The notes under the pieces were generated by a model. It had not been told where the DNA came from and searched no databases. It was given only the letters and a program-made list of their open reading frames with translations. From the NCBI GenBank assembly GCA_023238725.1, contig CM041539.1:24268104-24332103 (forward strand): a stretch of 64,000 bases of DNA. Reading direction: 5' to 3'. A program made the translations under genes and the position numbers. Positions 46,216 to 57,200 of the stretch are shown piece after piece. Source of the stretch: Scortum barcoo (Eukaryota > Chordata > Actinopteri > Centrarchiformes > Terapontidae). Positions within the stretch are counted from its first letter, which is position 1. Every line of letters starts with the position of its first letter.

Positions 46216-48659
46216 AGCATGGCCACATGAGCAAACTCTGCAAGGCTAAGATGAGCTGCCAGGTCTGTTCATTAACACATCCTACACTGCTACACATTAA
46301 GAAAAAGGACACAGTTGCTGATTCAGAGAAGACGGCGGATAACTGTGATGGACAGACAGTCTTGAGTGCATTCATCTGTGCTGAGATCAAGCAGCACGAG
46401 CTGACTGGGGCCGGGGAAGATGACTGCATACTCTCAATTGTCCCTGTCCAAGTGAAAGCCAAGAAGGGAAGTGTAAAGGTGCAGACATATGCCTTCATGG
46501 ACCCGGTATGCACAGCCACGTTTTGTACGGAGGCATTGATGAACAAATTGAAGCTGACTGGAAGAAAAACTGACATACTGCTGCAAACTATGAGTGAAGA
46601 AAGGCCTGCCAGTACTTACCTGGTGTCTGGCTTGGAGGTCAGCAGTCTGAATGGCGAAGAGCACATCGATCTTCCAGATACCTTCACGCGAGGAACAATA
46701 CCTGTAGGAAAAGAAAATATACCACAACAAAGGGATCTTGAACGGTGGTCTTACCTTAAAGATGTAAAACTGCCTCAAATTCAAGCAGACATTGAATTGC
46801 TCATTGGAGCAAATGTGCCGAAAGCTATGGAGCCAAGGGAGGTCGTGAGCAGTGTCGGTAATGGACCGTACGCCGTGAGGACCAAGCTCGGTTGGACTGT
46901 AAACGGACCCTTGAGGGAAAACTACAGTCACACAGGTAAAAGAAAACCCACTAAAGTCACGGCAAACAGGATCTCAGTGGCCAGTCTAGAGAACATGTGG
47001 ATGCAGCAGTTTCATATGGATTTCCCAGAGGGAGGGAAACATGATGAAGTGGAGATGTCCAGAGAGGATCATCAGTTTATGGACAAGGTCATGGAATCTG
47101 CAAAATGGATCAACGGCCACTACAGCATATGTTTGCCCTTGAAGAATGATTTGGTCAACATGCCAGACAATCGAATAATCGCAGAACAGCGAGCACAAAA
47201 CCTGCGACGTAAATTTATCAAGAATGACTGCTATCACAAGGAATACACTGATTTCATGGAAGACATCATTCAAAAGGGCTATGCTGTGCGATTGTCTGAT
47301 GAAGAATTGACACACAAGGAAGGAAAGCTGTGGTATATACCGCATCATGCAGTGTATCATCCTGTAAAGCAGAAACTTAGAGTTGTGTTTGACTGTGCAG
47401 CGTCCTACCAGGGCACATCCTTAAACGATGAACTCTTGCGAGGCCCTGACCTGACCAGCAGTTTAATTGGTGTTGTCATTCGATTCAGACAAGAACCTGT
47501 TGCTATCATGGCGGACGTGGAAGCAATGTTCTACCAGGTTAAAGTGCCAGACGATGACTCCAATCTACTACGATTTCTATGGTGACCAGGCGGGGACTGC
47601 AATCAAGCTTTGGCTGAACACAAGATGACTGTTCATTTGTTTGGAGCCACATCCTCACCTAGCTGTACCAGTTTTGCGTTGAGGAGGTGCGCTCAGGATC
47701 AAAGTGGACAGTTCAAAGCTGAAGTTATGGATACAGTCCTACAGAACTTTTATGTGGATGATTGCCTCAAGTCTGTTGTTACAGAGGAGGCAGCCATAAC
47801 ATTGTGTCAAGATGTCATAAAAATCTGCGCTTATGGAGGCTTTCGTCTCAACAAATGGGTGAGCAATCGCAGAAAGGTGCTCAACTCCATCCCAAAGTCG
47901 GAACTGGCCAAGGAGATGAAAAACTTGGATCTTGACCAAGATGACCTTCCCTTGGAGAGAGCCCTTGGTCTCAACTGGTGTGTTGAGTCAGACGCGTTCA
48001 AGTTTAAAATCAGCATCAGAGACCGCCCTTTCACAAGGAGAGGCTTACTGTCAGTCATCGGTTCAGTTTATGACCCATTAGGCATTCTGGCGCCTGTAGT
48101 TTTGCCAGCAAAGACAATCATGCAGGACTTATGCAGATTGAAGATCGGATGGGACGACAACTTACCTGAACACATTAAGAAGCGGTGGTGTGACTGGTTA
48201 GACAGTCTTCCTGCTTTGGAGCACTTCTCTTTCCCGAGATGTGTGAAGCCCGAAGGAGTTGAACACTATGCATTAGCAGAACTACATCATTCGCTCGCTG
48301 ATGCGAGTGAGTATGCTTATGGATCAGTCAGTTACCTTCTTCTGCGAAGCACTGATCACAAGATCCACTGTGCATTCATGATGGGCAAGTCCAGAGTGGC
48401 CCCCCTCAGGCCGCCTACCATTCCACGTATGGAGTTGACCGCTGCTACGGTAGCTGTGAAGATGGATGGTGTCCTGAGAAGAGAGCTGCAAATGGACCTT
48501 GCTAAATCGACCTTCTGGACTGACAGTACAGTTGTGCTGAAATACCTTCAAAATGAAACTACACGTTTCCGTACCTTTGTAGCTAACAGTTTCTGCTATT
48601 CTGAAAGGCTCGGGTGTGGAACAGTGGAGACATGTTGGCACAGACAAGAATCCCACTGA
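46216..48659 (+). pseudogene. BEL/Pao protease-reverse transcriptase, interrupted
   Basis: Frame open 46227-47585 and, after a single in-frame TGA at 47583-47585, again to 48659. In order: zinc knuckle with CX2C spacing at 46207-46265; aspartic-protease-type DUF1758 segment with TYAFMDPVCTATFC at about 46480-46525; reverse transcriptase from YIPHHAVYHP through LRVVFDCAAS, IMADVEAMFYQVKV and the YVDD catalytic codons at 47751-47762; then the start of RNase H with MELTAATVAV and FWTDSTVV. The frame is lost at about 48.6 kb, where the end departs from the family pattern. Confidence 0.85.
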
Positions 48660-50431
48660 CTGCGCTTCAAGAAGTCAAAAGGTGGAAGAATTCTTGAAGA
48701 ACACAAGTTGGGTGTCAGGCTCAGAATTTCTTTACAGTCCAGTTGAGTGCTGGCCAAAGACTCCATTAAAACAATGCAGAAACTTCAGACGACCCCGAAG
48801 TCAAAAGAGTCACAGTAAATGCCATAACTGTTGAAGATAATTCGACTGCATTCAAGAAATTGATCAGTCACTTTTCATCGTGGTTGAAGCTAAAGCGAAG
48901 TGTGGCGTGGTTCTTGAAGCTTAAAGCCTTACTTTGGCGTCTCTGTCAAAAACGCATAGAGCAACGCGCAGCAAACAGTGAAGACAGTAGTCAACAGCTG
49001 ATTCAAAGTCACATGGACAGCATCAAAAAAAGCTTTAAGAATACGCACATTTCAGTGGAAGACTTGGACAAGGCAGAGCTTCACATCATCAGATTCTGTC
49101 AGAAGGAGAAATTCTCAGAGGAAATGTCAGCTCTGCTCAAAGGCCAGAATGTGAAACGTAGCAGCCATTTGTACAAGCTAAACCCTGTGGATCAAGACGG
49201 GCTGTTGTGAGTTGGCGGAAGGCTGACCTGGGCAGCAATGCCAGAGAACAGTAAGCAGCCAGTCATCCTCCCTAGAGACTCACGTTGCTCAAATAATACT
49301 TCACAGGATTCATGTCGAAGCTGGGCATGCAGGGCGCAACCACATGCTTTCTGAATTGCGTCAGAAGTTTTGGATTCCCAGTGCCAACACGGCTATCCGA
49401 AAGACTATTGGAAAGTGTGTGACTTGTCGCCGCTTACATGGAAATGTAGGAAAACAACTTATGGCTGATCTCCCAGCTGAGCGAGTGTTGCCAGATGACC
49501 CGTCCTTCACGAGAGTGGGCAGGGACTATTTTGGTCCACTTCAGGTGAAGCACAGACGAGGCCTTATAAAAAGATATGGAGTCATTTTTACTTGCTTAGC
49601 CGTACGTGCTGTGCATCTTGAACTTGCTGCTTCGCTTCATTAGACACAGATTTGTGCATAAATGCACTCAGGCGTTTCATAGCAGCGCGGAGAGGGCAAG
49701 TGAAGGAGATTCGCTCTGATAATGGAACAAATTTCATTGGAGCCAATCGTGAGCTGAAGGAAGCCATTGCTGATTGGAACTCCTCACAGTTTCAGCATCT
49801 CTTCCAACAACATGGAATTAAGTGGTCGTTCAACCCTCCTGCTGCCTCACATCATGGTGGTGCGTGGGAGTGAGCGCTTGATAAGATCAGTTAGGAAAGT
49901 GCTGAATTCCACTGTGAGAGAACAAATCCTTGATGAAGAAAGTCTTCACACTCTCCTATGTGAGGCGGAGGCGATCATCAACAGTCGCCTCATCACAAGG
50001 GCATCAAGTGACCCAAACGACTTGGAGGCGCTGACGCCAAATCATCTCCTGTTGCTTAAGACAAAACCCTCTTTACCTCCAGGATTGTTCGACAGGGAGG
50101 ACGTCTACACACACGCCGCAGATGGAGGCAGGTGCAGTATATGTCTAATCTCTTCTGGAAGAGGTGGATAAAAGAGTACCTTCCTCAACTCCAGGAGCGT
50201 CAGCGGTGGGCCACTGCTTCCAGAAACTTTGCAGAAGGGGACGTGGTGCTCCTTGTGGACGACTGTGCGCCAAGAAATTCATGGATAATGGGAAAGATCG
50301 TCGAGACAGTTCCAGACAAGAAAGGGCTTGTTCGCAGAGTGCGAATAAAGACAAAGACTAATGTTATTGACAGACCCATAACAAAGATCTGTCTACTTGT
50401 GGAATCAGAACGGGCTGGTGGTAAAGACTGA
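48616..50431 (+). pseudogene. BEL/Pao RNase H end and integrase, interrupted
   Basis: Successive open pieces: 48616-48834 (HVGTDKNPTDCASR), 48860-49210 (LDKAELHIIRFCQKE), 49344-49643 (integrase zinc finger CVTCRR, then VGRDYFGPL), 49652-49873 (EIRSDNGTNFIGANRELKEA), 49767-50171 (SERLIRSVRKVL, EAIINSR, LTPNHLL) and 50132-50431 (DUF5641-like C-terminal domain, FAEGDVVLLVDD). The integrase DDE residues are present as codons at 49524-49526, 49718-49720 and 49868-49870. Five or more breaks separate them, so no intact integrase can be made as read. Confidence 0.85.
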
Positions 50432-50769
50432 GCCCCTTCAATGAGTCATGTGCTAGCAACCTCTGACTCTATTTCTATCTGTCTCTCTATCTCTCTTTTC
50501 TATCTTTCTCTTTCTTTCCCTGCTGCGAAGAAGTAACGCCAATGGACGTTGTATCCTTTTCAAAATTGGTTGAAAGGCAATGAACTTTTAATGTGCCTAA
50601 GTAGCACCTTTGATATGCATTTGGGCATTTTGTTCAATGTTTGACACAGTGAATGTTTGTTCATGAGGTGTAACATAAAGTTTCAGTGTTACAAATATGT
50701 AGTATAGGATTTAGAAGTGTGGTAATTGTTCTGTGTTATTGCACTATTAGAACAATTAGGGACCGGTAA

Positions 50770-51309
50770 TGTAGGTGCCATATGCACACGTCCATGCATG
50801 TATTTTATATTGAGTTCCTGATTAAGGACTACTGGAACATGGAACTTTATTTTGAATTATTATTATTCTTATTATTATTTGCACTATTATCAGCAGTTTT
50901 ACTTCTGGTGATGTACCACAGTACATGATTTATGTTTACATAGAAATGTTTTGGTTGGACAATGTTATTGCGTTGTAACTTCTGATTCAAAGGTGCGCCT
51001 GTCGCTTTATAAATTTTGACCTAGTCATGACACCGTAGCTGGGGAGAGAGTGTGCCTGTGAGAGGCAGGAGTCTCACGGTTTTCTGACCGTGCAAGAAAA
51101 ATTCTGTGCTGTGCTGTGGAATATATGCCGTGAACTTTTTTATTGAACAACAATGTATGTTATTGTTTTGCATTTAATTATTTTTGTAAAAAATAAATCT
51201 ACAAAAAAAAAAAGGCATCACTGGGAAGAAACTTTATTAAATGAAGACACGCGTCAGCCATGGACTCCTTGTTTGGATATTTGGTAGATTTTTATTGGGA
51301 AAACCTACA
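50770..51309 (+). repeat. BEL/Pao 3' LTR
   Basis: Same ends as the 5' LTR. It carries a 4-bp CATG duplication at its start, a longer A run near 51205 and AATAAA at 51192-51197. Confidence 0.95.
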
Positions 51310-51314
51310 CAGAC
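51310..51314. other. Target-site duplication, right (CAGAC)
   Basis: Partner of 43738-43742, directly after the 3' LTR. Confidence 0.93.
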
Positions 51315-52015
51315 CAAGAGGTCCTGGTGTACCAGCAATGCATCAGCAAGTCTCGTCTGTCCAACCGGGATGTTGTGTGTGTGGACAAAAAGTTCTTTGT
51401 TGCTGATTTTTATGAGGAGATGACTGAAACTGATTACAGCTCCCTCCTTCAAAAGATTCCCACATATGACAGTAGAGATCATGGGCTTCTCTCCAGTCCT
51501 GAGGAAAGCCTCAAAGCACCTCAGCTTTGTCTTAACCAGCTTATGGCTGGTGACTGTGGTGCTGTGAGAGCACCATCAGAAGTGTCCTGATGGAGGACGT
51601 ACAGATTGCCTCCTTGGCCTGCAGCCTCATAGCCACAGAGATCATTAACTACCTCAGGCCCACTGTGAGCTTTGCAGCCAACACCAAGCCTGGAGATCAG
51701 ACTCCATATAGCCTCAACATTCCCATCTCAAAAGAGGAAAAAGAGGAAAAAAGAGAGCTGAGCTGCATCTGCAGGAACAGCGAGCACAAGCCAGAGAGGA
51801 GGTCTTTTCTGCACAGACGGTTACAGCAGCAGAGAAAAGCAACAAGAAGAGGAACAAGTTCTTCTCTTGGCTCTGTAAACTGGTCAGAAGCAGTAGGGCA
51901 TAGATGCCATCCCTCTCCTCGACCCCCTTTTCACTGCTTTCCTAGACCCCTTATCTCCCTCTGCCCCACCCCCCTTCACTCCTCTCCTTGATTCCTTATC
52001 ATCCCAATAAACACG
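51315..52015 (+). pseudogene. Gene-like 3' end right of the BEL insertion
   Basis: Coding-like sequence with three successive frames: MYQQCISKSRLSNRDVVCVD with KKFFVADFYEEMTETDYSSL (51327 on), MEDVQIASLACSLIATEIIN with YLRPTVSFAAN (51590 on), and a Lys/Arg-rich end KSNKKRNKFFSWLCKLVRSS in a third frame, stop at about 51900. An AATAAA at 52006-52011 suggests a genuine 3' end. I do not recognise the family. Two frame changes without obvious introns point to a pseudogene or a processed copy. Confidence 0.4.
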
Positions 52016-52617
52016 ACCTCCACTCCTTCCTGAATCCTCTAGTCAGCCTTGGTCTTGTTCATGAATTGCATTTTAATTTTTTCTTTATTTCTTGTCTTTA
52101 TTTCTGCACATTTTTCCTGCTTCATTATTGTATCTGATAAATATGCATATGCAGAGAAGTGGACTTAAGTTGATTCTTGAGAAAATGAAATGATAATAAT
52201 ACTCTAGTAACATGTTTATCTTGGAATTTGCAGCAATTTCCATCATGAGTTGGCAGAAACAGACAGTTGTTTGGAATTGTGTCAGTTCAACAGGAACTAA
52301 ATTACATATGACCATAAATTTTTATTGTAAATATATGGTACTAATTATTTTTACATTTACAGTGCAAACGTTGAAAGGTTATATCCACTTTTCACACCTT
52401 TTTATTTTTATTTAAAATAAAATCAAAATTTTTAAATTTTATAAAAGTTCTGCCTTTTCTGACAATATTCATCACCCACATAATCATCAACCCACAGATG
52501 ACATGAAAACAGGAGCTGGAAGTGTGGAGGTTGATTTTTTGTTGAAGTTTTGTTAAACCACTTAAATGTGATGATCAGTGTTATGTGATTTTATCTTTTA
52601 TACTTTATTAAATATCA

Positions 52618-52832
52618 TATTTGGAAAATATGGGAGGAGACCCCGGGGAAGACCCAGGACACGCTGGAGAGACTATGTCTCTCGGCTGGCCTGGGAACGC
52701 CTCGGGGTCCCCCCTGGAAGAGCTGGAGGAAGTGTCTGGGGTGAGGGAAGTCTGGGCATCTCTGCTCAGACTGCTGCCTCCGCGACCCGGTCCCGGATTC
52801 AAGCGGATGAAGATGGATGGATGGATGGATGT
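52618..52832 (+). repeat. RTE-like LINE 3' end with ATGG tail
   Basis: Translates to RRPRGRPRTRWRDYVSRLAW and, in the next frame, VREVWASLLRLLPPRPG, followed by four ATGG units at 52813-52832. This is the C-terminal end and tandem tail of a common fish LINE; nearly all of the element is missing. Confidence 0.65.
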
Positions 52833-53321
52833 TGATAATGTGTGAGCCTTTGGTTTATTTAGTGAAGTCTGGTTCACCCACTGCTCCTTTAATTTCCATT
52901 TTTCCAAGAAAACATGCAGAAAGCAGCTGTATTGTTTTTCCTACAGCGCCTCCAGCTGGAGGGGATCTGCAATGGCATCAATCAGATTCAAAGAACTAAT
53001 AGCTTTCTCTGTCAGTGACTGAATGAACTTGATGAAGAGCAGAATGATCCCAAATCAGACTCTTTTCTATTTGTTTTTATGTTCAAACAAAGAAAATCTG
53101 TCCACAATAATTATTTCAGGTATATTAAACATCAAGATCACAAACATTTAACACATTTAACATTTTTCCCATTTTGTAAAATTTCCATGAAGTCCCAAAA
53201 CACAACAGTAATACAACCCCCAAATAAACAGTAATACAACCCCTGTGATAAAGTAACATGTTTTCATCATGTGTAGTTTTGACGTTAATAAAAACGTTGT
53301 GTTCACTATGTGGTGACGTCT

Positions 53322-53914
53322 CTATTGCAAATATACTAAGACTTTGCATTTAAACCAGGAAAACTGAAAACTCCATGTGATAATGAACTTGACAGGACAG
53401 AAGAAAACATGTAGACTCTCCACAGTTTGGATTTTTTGTACAACTGAAAATTTCCTGACAGCTCTGATGGAGCCCTGCAAATTCTTGCGGTGCTCAGGTT
53501 CCTGCAAGAGTTGTGTACAGAGTGTTGTTTCAACATGAAGACCTACAAGGGTAAACTGGCCAAGCAGGTACGCCTTGACAGACACCTTCCATGCGAAACC
53601 ACAGGGACAGCCCAAAGATTCTGGATTCGTGTTCGGAGACCACCACCACAGGCTCTTTGTTAGAGGGTGTGGAGGGACTGCTATGATATTCCGGTAATAT
53701 GCGTTTACTTCCTGCTTATTCACATGATCTCTTTTTTAGTACACCCTCCGGTGTTCCTGAGGGTGGGGAGCACATTGAGCATGAAGGCCACTGTGAGAGC
53801 TCACTGGTCACACATCTACGGAGGTCTATACCAGGACGTCTGCATGAGCATGAAAGACTACTTGGTAGAGGATTAACCAATAATCAAGGCAATCAGAGGG
53901 CGAAGCATGTATGA
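53322..53914. other. Unrecognised open frames upstream of JKAMP
   Basis: A 133-codon frame on the minus strand (53322-53723, starting MNKQEVNAYYRNI, with SLWWWSPNTNPESLGCPCG) and overlapping plus-strand frames at 53667-53914. No domain recognised. A transposon remnant is as likely as a gene. Confidence 0.2.
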
Positions 53915-54149
53915 GATAGACATAATATAGAAAATGTCAAACACACAGTAGAATTCATCTTAAAGCTCTTTGTTACAGCTCCTCTTTATTGTGAAGACTG
54001 TCACATGACCACATTATGTTTGTGTGTATTTTGTATAATCTTATATATTCTATAGTTATTGTATTCTATATAGCATATAGCCTTTTTTATAATCCGACTC
54101 ATCCTGTGTTGTTGTTGTTGTTGCTATCGTTGTTTCAATGAAGTCGTAA

Positions 54150-54264
54150 AACAACTTCCTGTTTGTGCTGCCTTTTTTTCCTTCCGCATCCGGTTCCGGT
54201 AACGAATGAAATACGGCAGCACTGAGGAGACAGAAGCTTGTTTTTAGTCCTGACTGGGCCCACA
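54150..54264 (+). promoter_or_regulatory. JKAMP promoter / 5' untranslated region
   Basis: Directly before the JKAMP start lie ETS-type sites (CTTCCT at 54155, CTTCCGC at 54181, CCGGTTCCGG at 54190) and no TATA box, as in housekeeping promoters. Confidence 0.45.
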
Positions 54265-54268
54265 ATGT
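54265..54268 (+). CDS. jkamp: JKAMP coding exon 1 (four coding bases)
   Basis: ATGT followed by donor GTAAGT. Joined to exon 2 it gives MSVAMSSTCPGL, the same length as the human start MAVDIQPACLGL. An alternative start at the ATG inside exon 2 (54895) would give a protein four residues shorter. Confidence 0.7.
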
Positions 54269-57200
54269 GTAAGTCTGAGCTGTGTTGGATTCACACGCTT
54301 CATCAGCTGAATGTTAGCTCGTTCAGACAGACCGCCTGTGAGCTCTTGTTAGCAGCTAGCTGTGGTGGAGCTAACAGAGGCTCTGATGAACCGAGCACTG
54401 CACTCACAGCATCTTTAACCAGTGAACACTGTGTAACCAGTGATAATGTGCTCCTCTGCTCCAGTTTTCTTGTGGTTCGAGCATGTGTTGGTGTCCAGCT
54501 AACGCTGTTCTGTTCAAAGCTGTTAGGGTGGAAAGGTGTGTGCTGTAGTTATACCTGAGGCTGTCCCTCACTGGTGTGTGTGGAGACTGATCAACATGAA
54601 ATCCACTGCTAAAGAGCTCCTCCACACAGACCTCACGGAAACACTGGAGGACAAGAGTTTAACATGAACACACACACACACACACACACACGTTAGCTGC
54701 AGTTTAGTCTGAGCTATCAGGAGCAGAGTGTGTCTGTGGTTAATGATGACTGTCAGTACAGGAGCACAGCTCCATCAGAGGAAACCTCCTTGACTCTTTG
54801 AAACTTGCATGCACACTTTTGATGTTTAAAAGTCTAAAAGTCTTCTTCACCAATGACTGCTATATAAGTGTTTGTCTGCCCTTCCAGCTGTGGCCATGAG
54901 TTCAACGTGCCCAGGCCTGTACTGTGGCAGGATGATGGTGAACGGATCAGTAGAGGGAGACTGTGGTGTGAGTACCAAACATCAATCTGACTGTTAGTGA
55001 CTATTATGTGTGTGACTGTAGTAGTCGGACATCTGTCCAGGCTCTGACGGAGAGATGGGGCGGTTGTGATTTCCAGTGTAAACACTCACTGGCCCCTCTG
55101 TTAGGTACACCTCTACAAGAAGAAGAAGAAGTAGAAGAACACCCTTTATTAGTCCCCTCATGGGAGAAATTTACATTTACACTCTGTTATTACGTCTTTC
55201 TTTACATATACACATAGGCATACACACACGCACATGCAAACTGGCTGGAGAGATGCCAGAGTGAGAGGCTGCCCTCTTGAAGCGCCCCAAGCAGGTTTTG
55301 GGGTTCGGTGCCTTGCTCAAGGGCACCTCGGCAGTGCTCAGGTGAACTGGCTGAACTCTCCAGCTACCAGTCCACCTCCATGTACACTGGTCTGTGGGGG
55401 ACTTGAACCAGCAACCCTCTGGTTCCCAAGCCAAGTCCCCACAGACTGAGCTACTGCCACCCCAAAGTAGCTCAGTCCTTACAATATAGTGTGTATCAGC
55501 TCTGTCATGAATTCATGTACATGTTCAGTTATGCTGATTGTATATCTATTACTGAGGTGGTATTGGTCTATATTATATTTAAAGGTGTTTTGAGTGGAAA
55601 TAGAGTGGACACAATATTAGAAAGATATTTCAGAAACAGAATGAAAGTGCATCCAAACTGTGTACTGCATTCAGTTCAGCAGCTCAGCAGGCTTGTATAG
55701 CCTGTATAGAAGTGGAACTGAATGAACTGTGTCCATGGAACTGTTTAGTACTGGAACATCTTACCTTCTCTTTGACCACATCTACTGTGATCAAAATCAT
55801 AACTTTTAAAGCTTTAATGTTAGACAAAGTTCTTGAATGCTGCTTGTTTTCATACATTAAACACTGGTACACCGACATGTTTACTTGTTCTGTTGATTGA
55901 AAAAAGGATTTTACCATGTCAGTGGTAAATATTCAGTATCAAAACACTAGAAAATTAACATCTTATGAATTGTGAATCATTGTTCTTGTGGTGATATGCA
56001 TCAGAATGGTCATGATTTTATTTCTGGTTGAGATGAGGCAAAGAGAAGAAAGGAATGAGGGAAATGTGGAAAAAAAACTGTTAGTAAGTGTGGCTGTTTA
56101 GTTTGCAGTGAGTTAATGTGGGCTGTGTCTAATCACAAACCAGGTTTGTCCTCGTGGAGAGCGGGCCAACCTCCAGAAGGTGTGTGAGCGCTGCACTGAG
56201 TCCCCGGAGCTCTACGACTGGCTCTATCTGGGCTTCATGGCCATGTTACCTCTAGTGCTACACTGGTTCTTCATTGAGTGGTACTCTGGAAAGAAGAGGT
56301 GAGGCCACACACATACCCCCTTTCCACTAATAATACACCCACACACGCACTCTCAGTCTCTCACTATGTGCTTTCACAAGGTAAAGAACAACCCAGTCAG
56401 GGGGGGAAACAAGACCCCAGTGTAGATTTGGTAGCTTGCAGAACAGTGTTGGTATAAGAGCTGTAATTTCTCATCTTCACGGTAATGTAACCAGTAAACA
56501 TGTCAGGCAGGTTAACTTCAGCATAACGGATGTTACTGCGTGAGTCTGTGATTCAAAGCCAATCTGTGCAGTACGACATTTCCAAAGTGATGTTCCTTCA
56601 GAAGAAGAGAAGTATCATTATCAGTCTGCTGAGTTCCAGTTTTACCTGATATTGAATCTAAACCAAAACATTCAACAAGACTAGTACGTCAGAGTTTTTC
56701 ATAAAGCAAGATTACCAGTTGGAAAATAAATGACTCTTTTCAAACCTCAAAATTCTCAATAATCTCATTGGATTTAATAGAGGAGCTGAGTGGATGAGTG
56801 ATGTGTCTGGGCTCACTGCTCCTCTGCAACATGCTGCCCAACATTCTATATTGCTACATTTGTGGCATTAGTTTTGTCTGCTTTTGCTGCAGTATTTAAT
56901 TCTTCATATTTTGGATTTGATATGTGCTGCTGTGTGGTCACTTAGCCATGTGTTAGAATGGGACAGCTGTGACTTTTGTTGGTGTTTGATGTGCTGTTCT
57001 GTGTTCAGTTCCAGTGCTTTGCTGCAGCACATCACAGCCATGTTGGAGTGCAGTGTGTCAGCTGTGGTCACCTTGCTGGTCACAGAGCCAGTGGGATTGC
57101 TCAGTATCCGGTCCTGTCGAGTCCAGATGCTGTCAGACTGGTACACCATGCTTTACAACCCCAGCCCAGACTACATCAACACATTACATTGCACCCAGGA

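Larger units (their letters stand above)
43743..51309 (+). mobile_element. BEL/Pao LTR retrotransposon (gag-pol broken)
   Basis: 7.57-kb element bounded by 532- and 540-bp LTRs with TGTAGG...CCTACA ends and a perfect 5-bp target duplication CAGAC (43738-43742 and 51310-51314). The domain order gag, zinc knuckle, protease, reverse transcriptase, RNase H, integrase H2C2 and DDE core is that of BEL/Pao. The two LTRs differ by about seven substitutions plus small indels, so the insertion is fairly young. Pol carries an in-frame stop and several frameshifts, so this copy is not autonomous as read. Confidence 0.95.

Noticed and set aside
46043..47360. Long minus-strand open frames inside the BEL element
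   Set aside because: Shadows of the gag-pol coding frames on the other strand.
55399..55459. Possible functional tRNA gene
   Set aside because: A and B boxes are present but no clover-leaf acceptor stem closes, and the sequence continues into a SINE body and tail.
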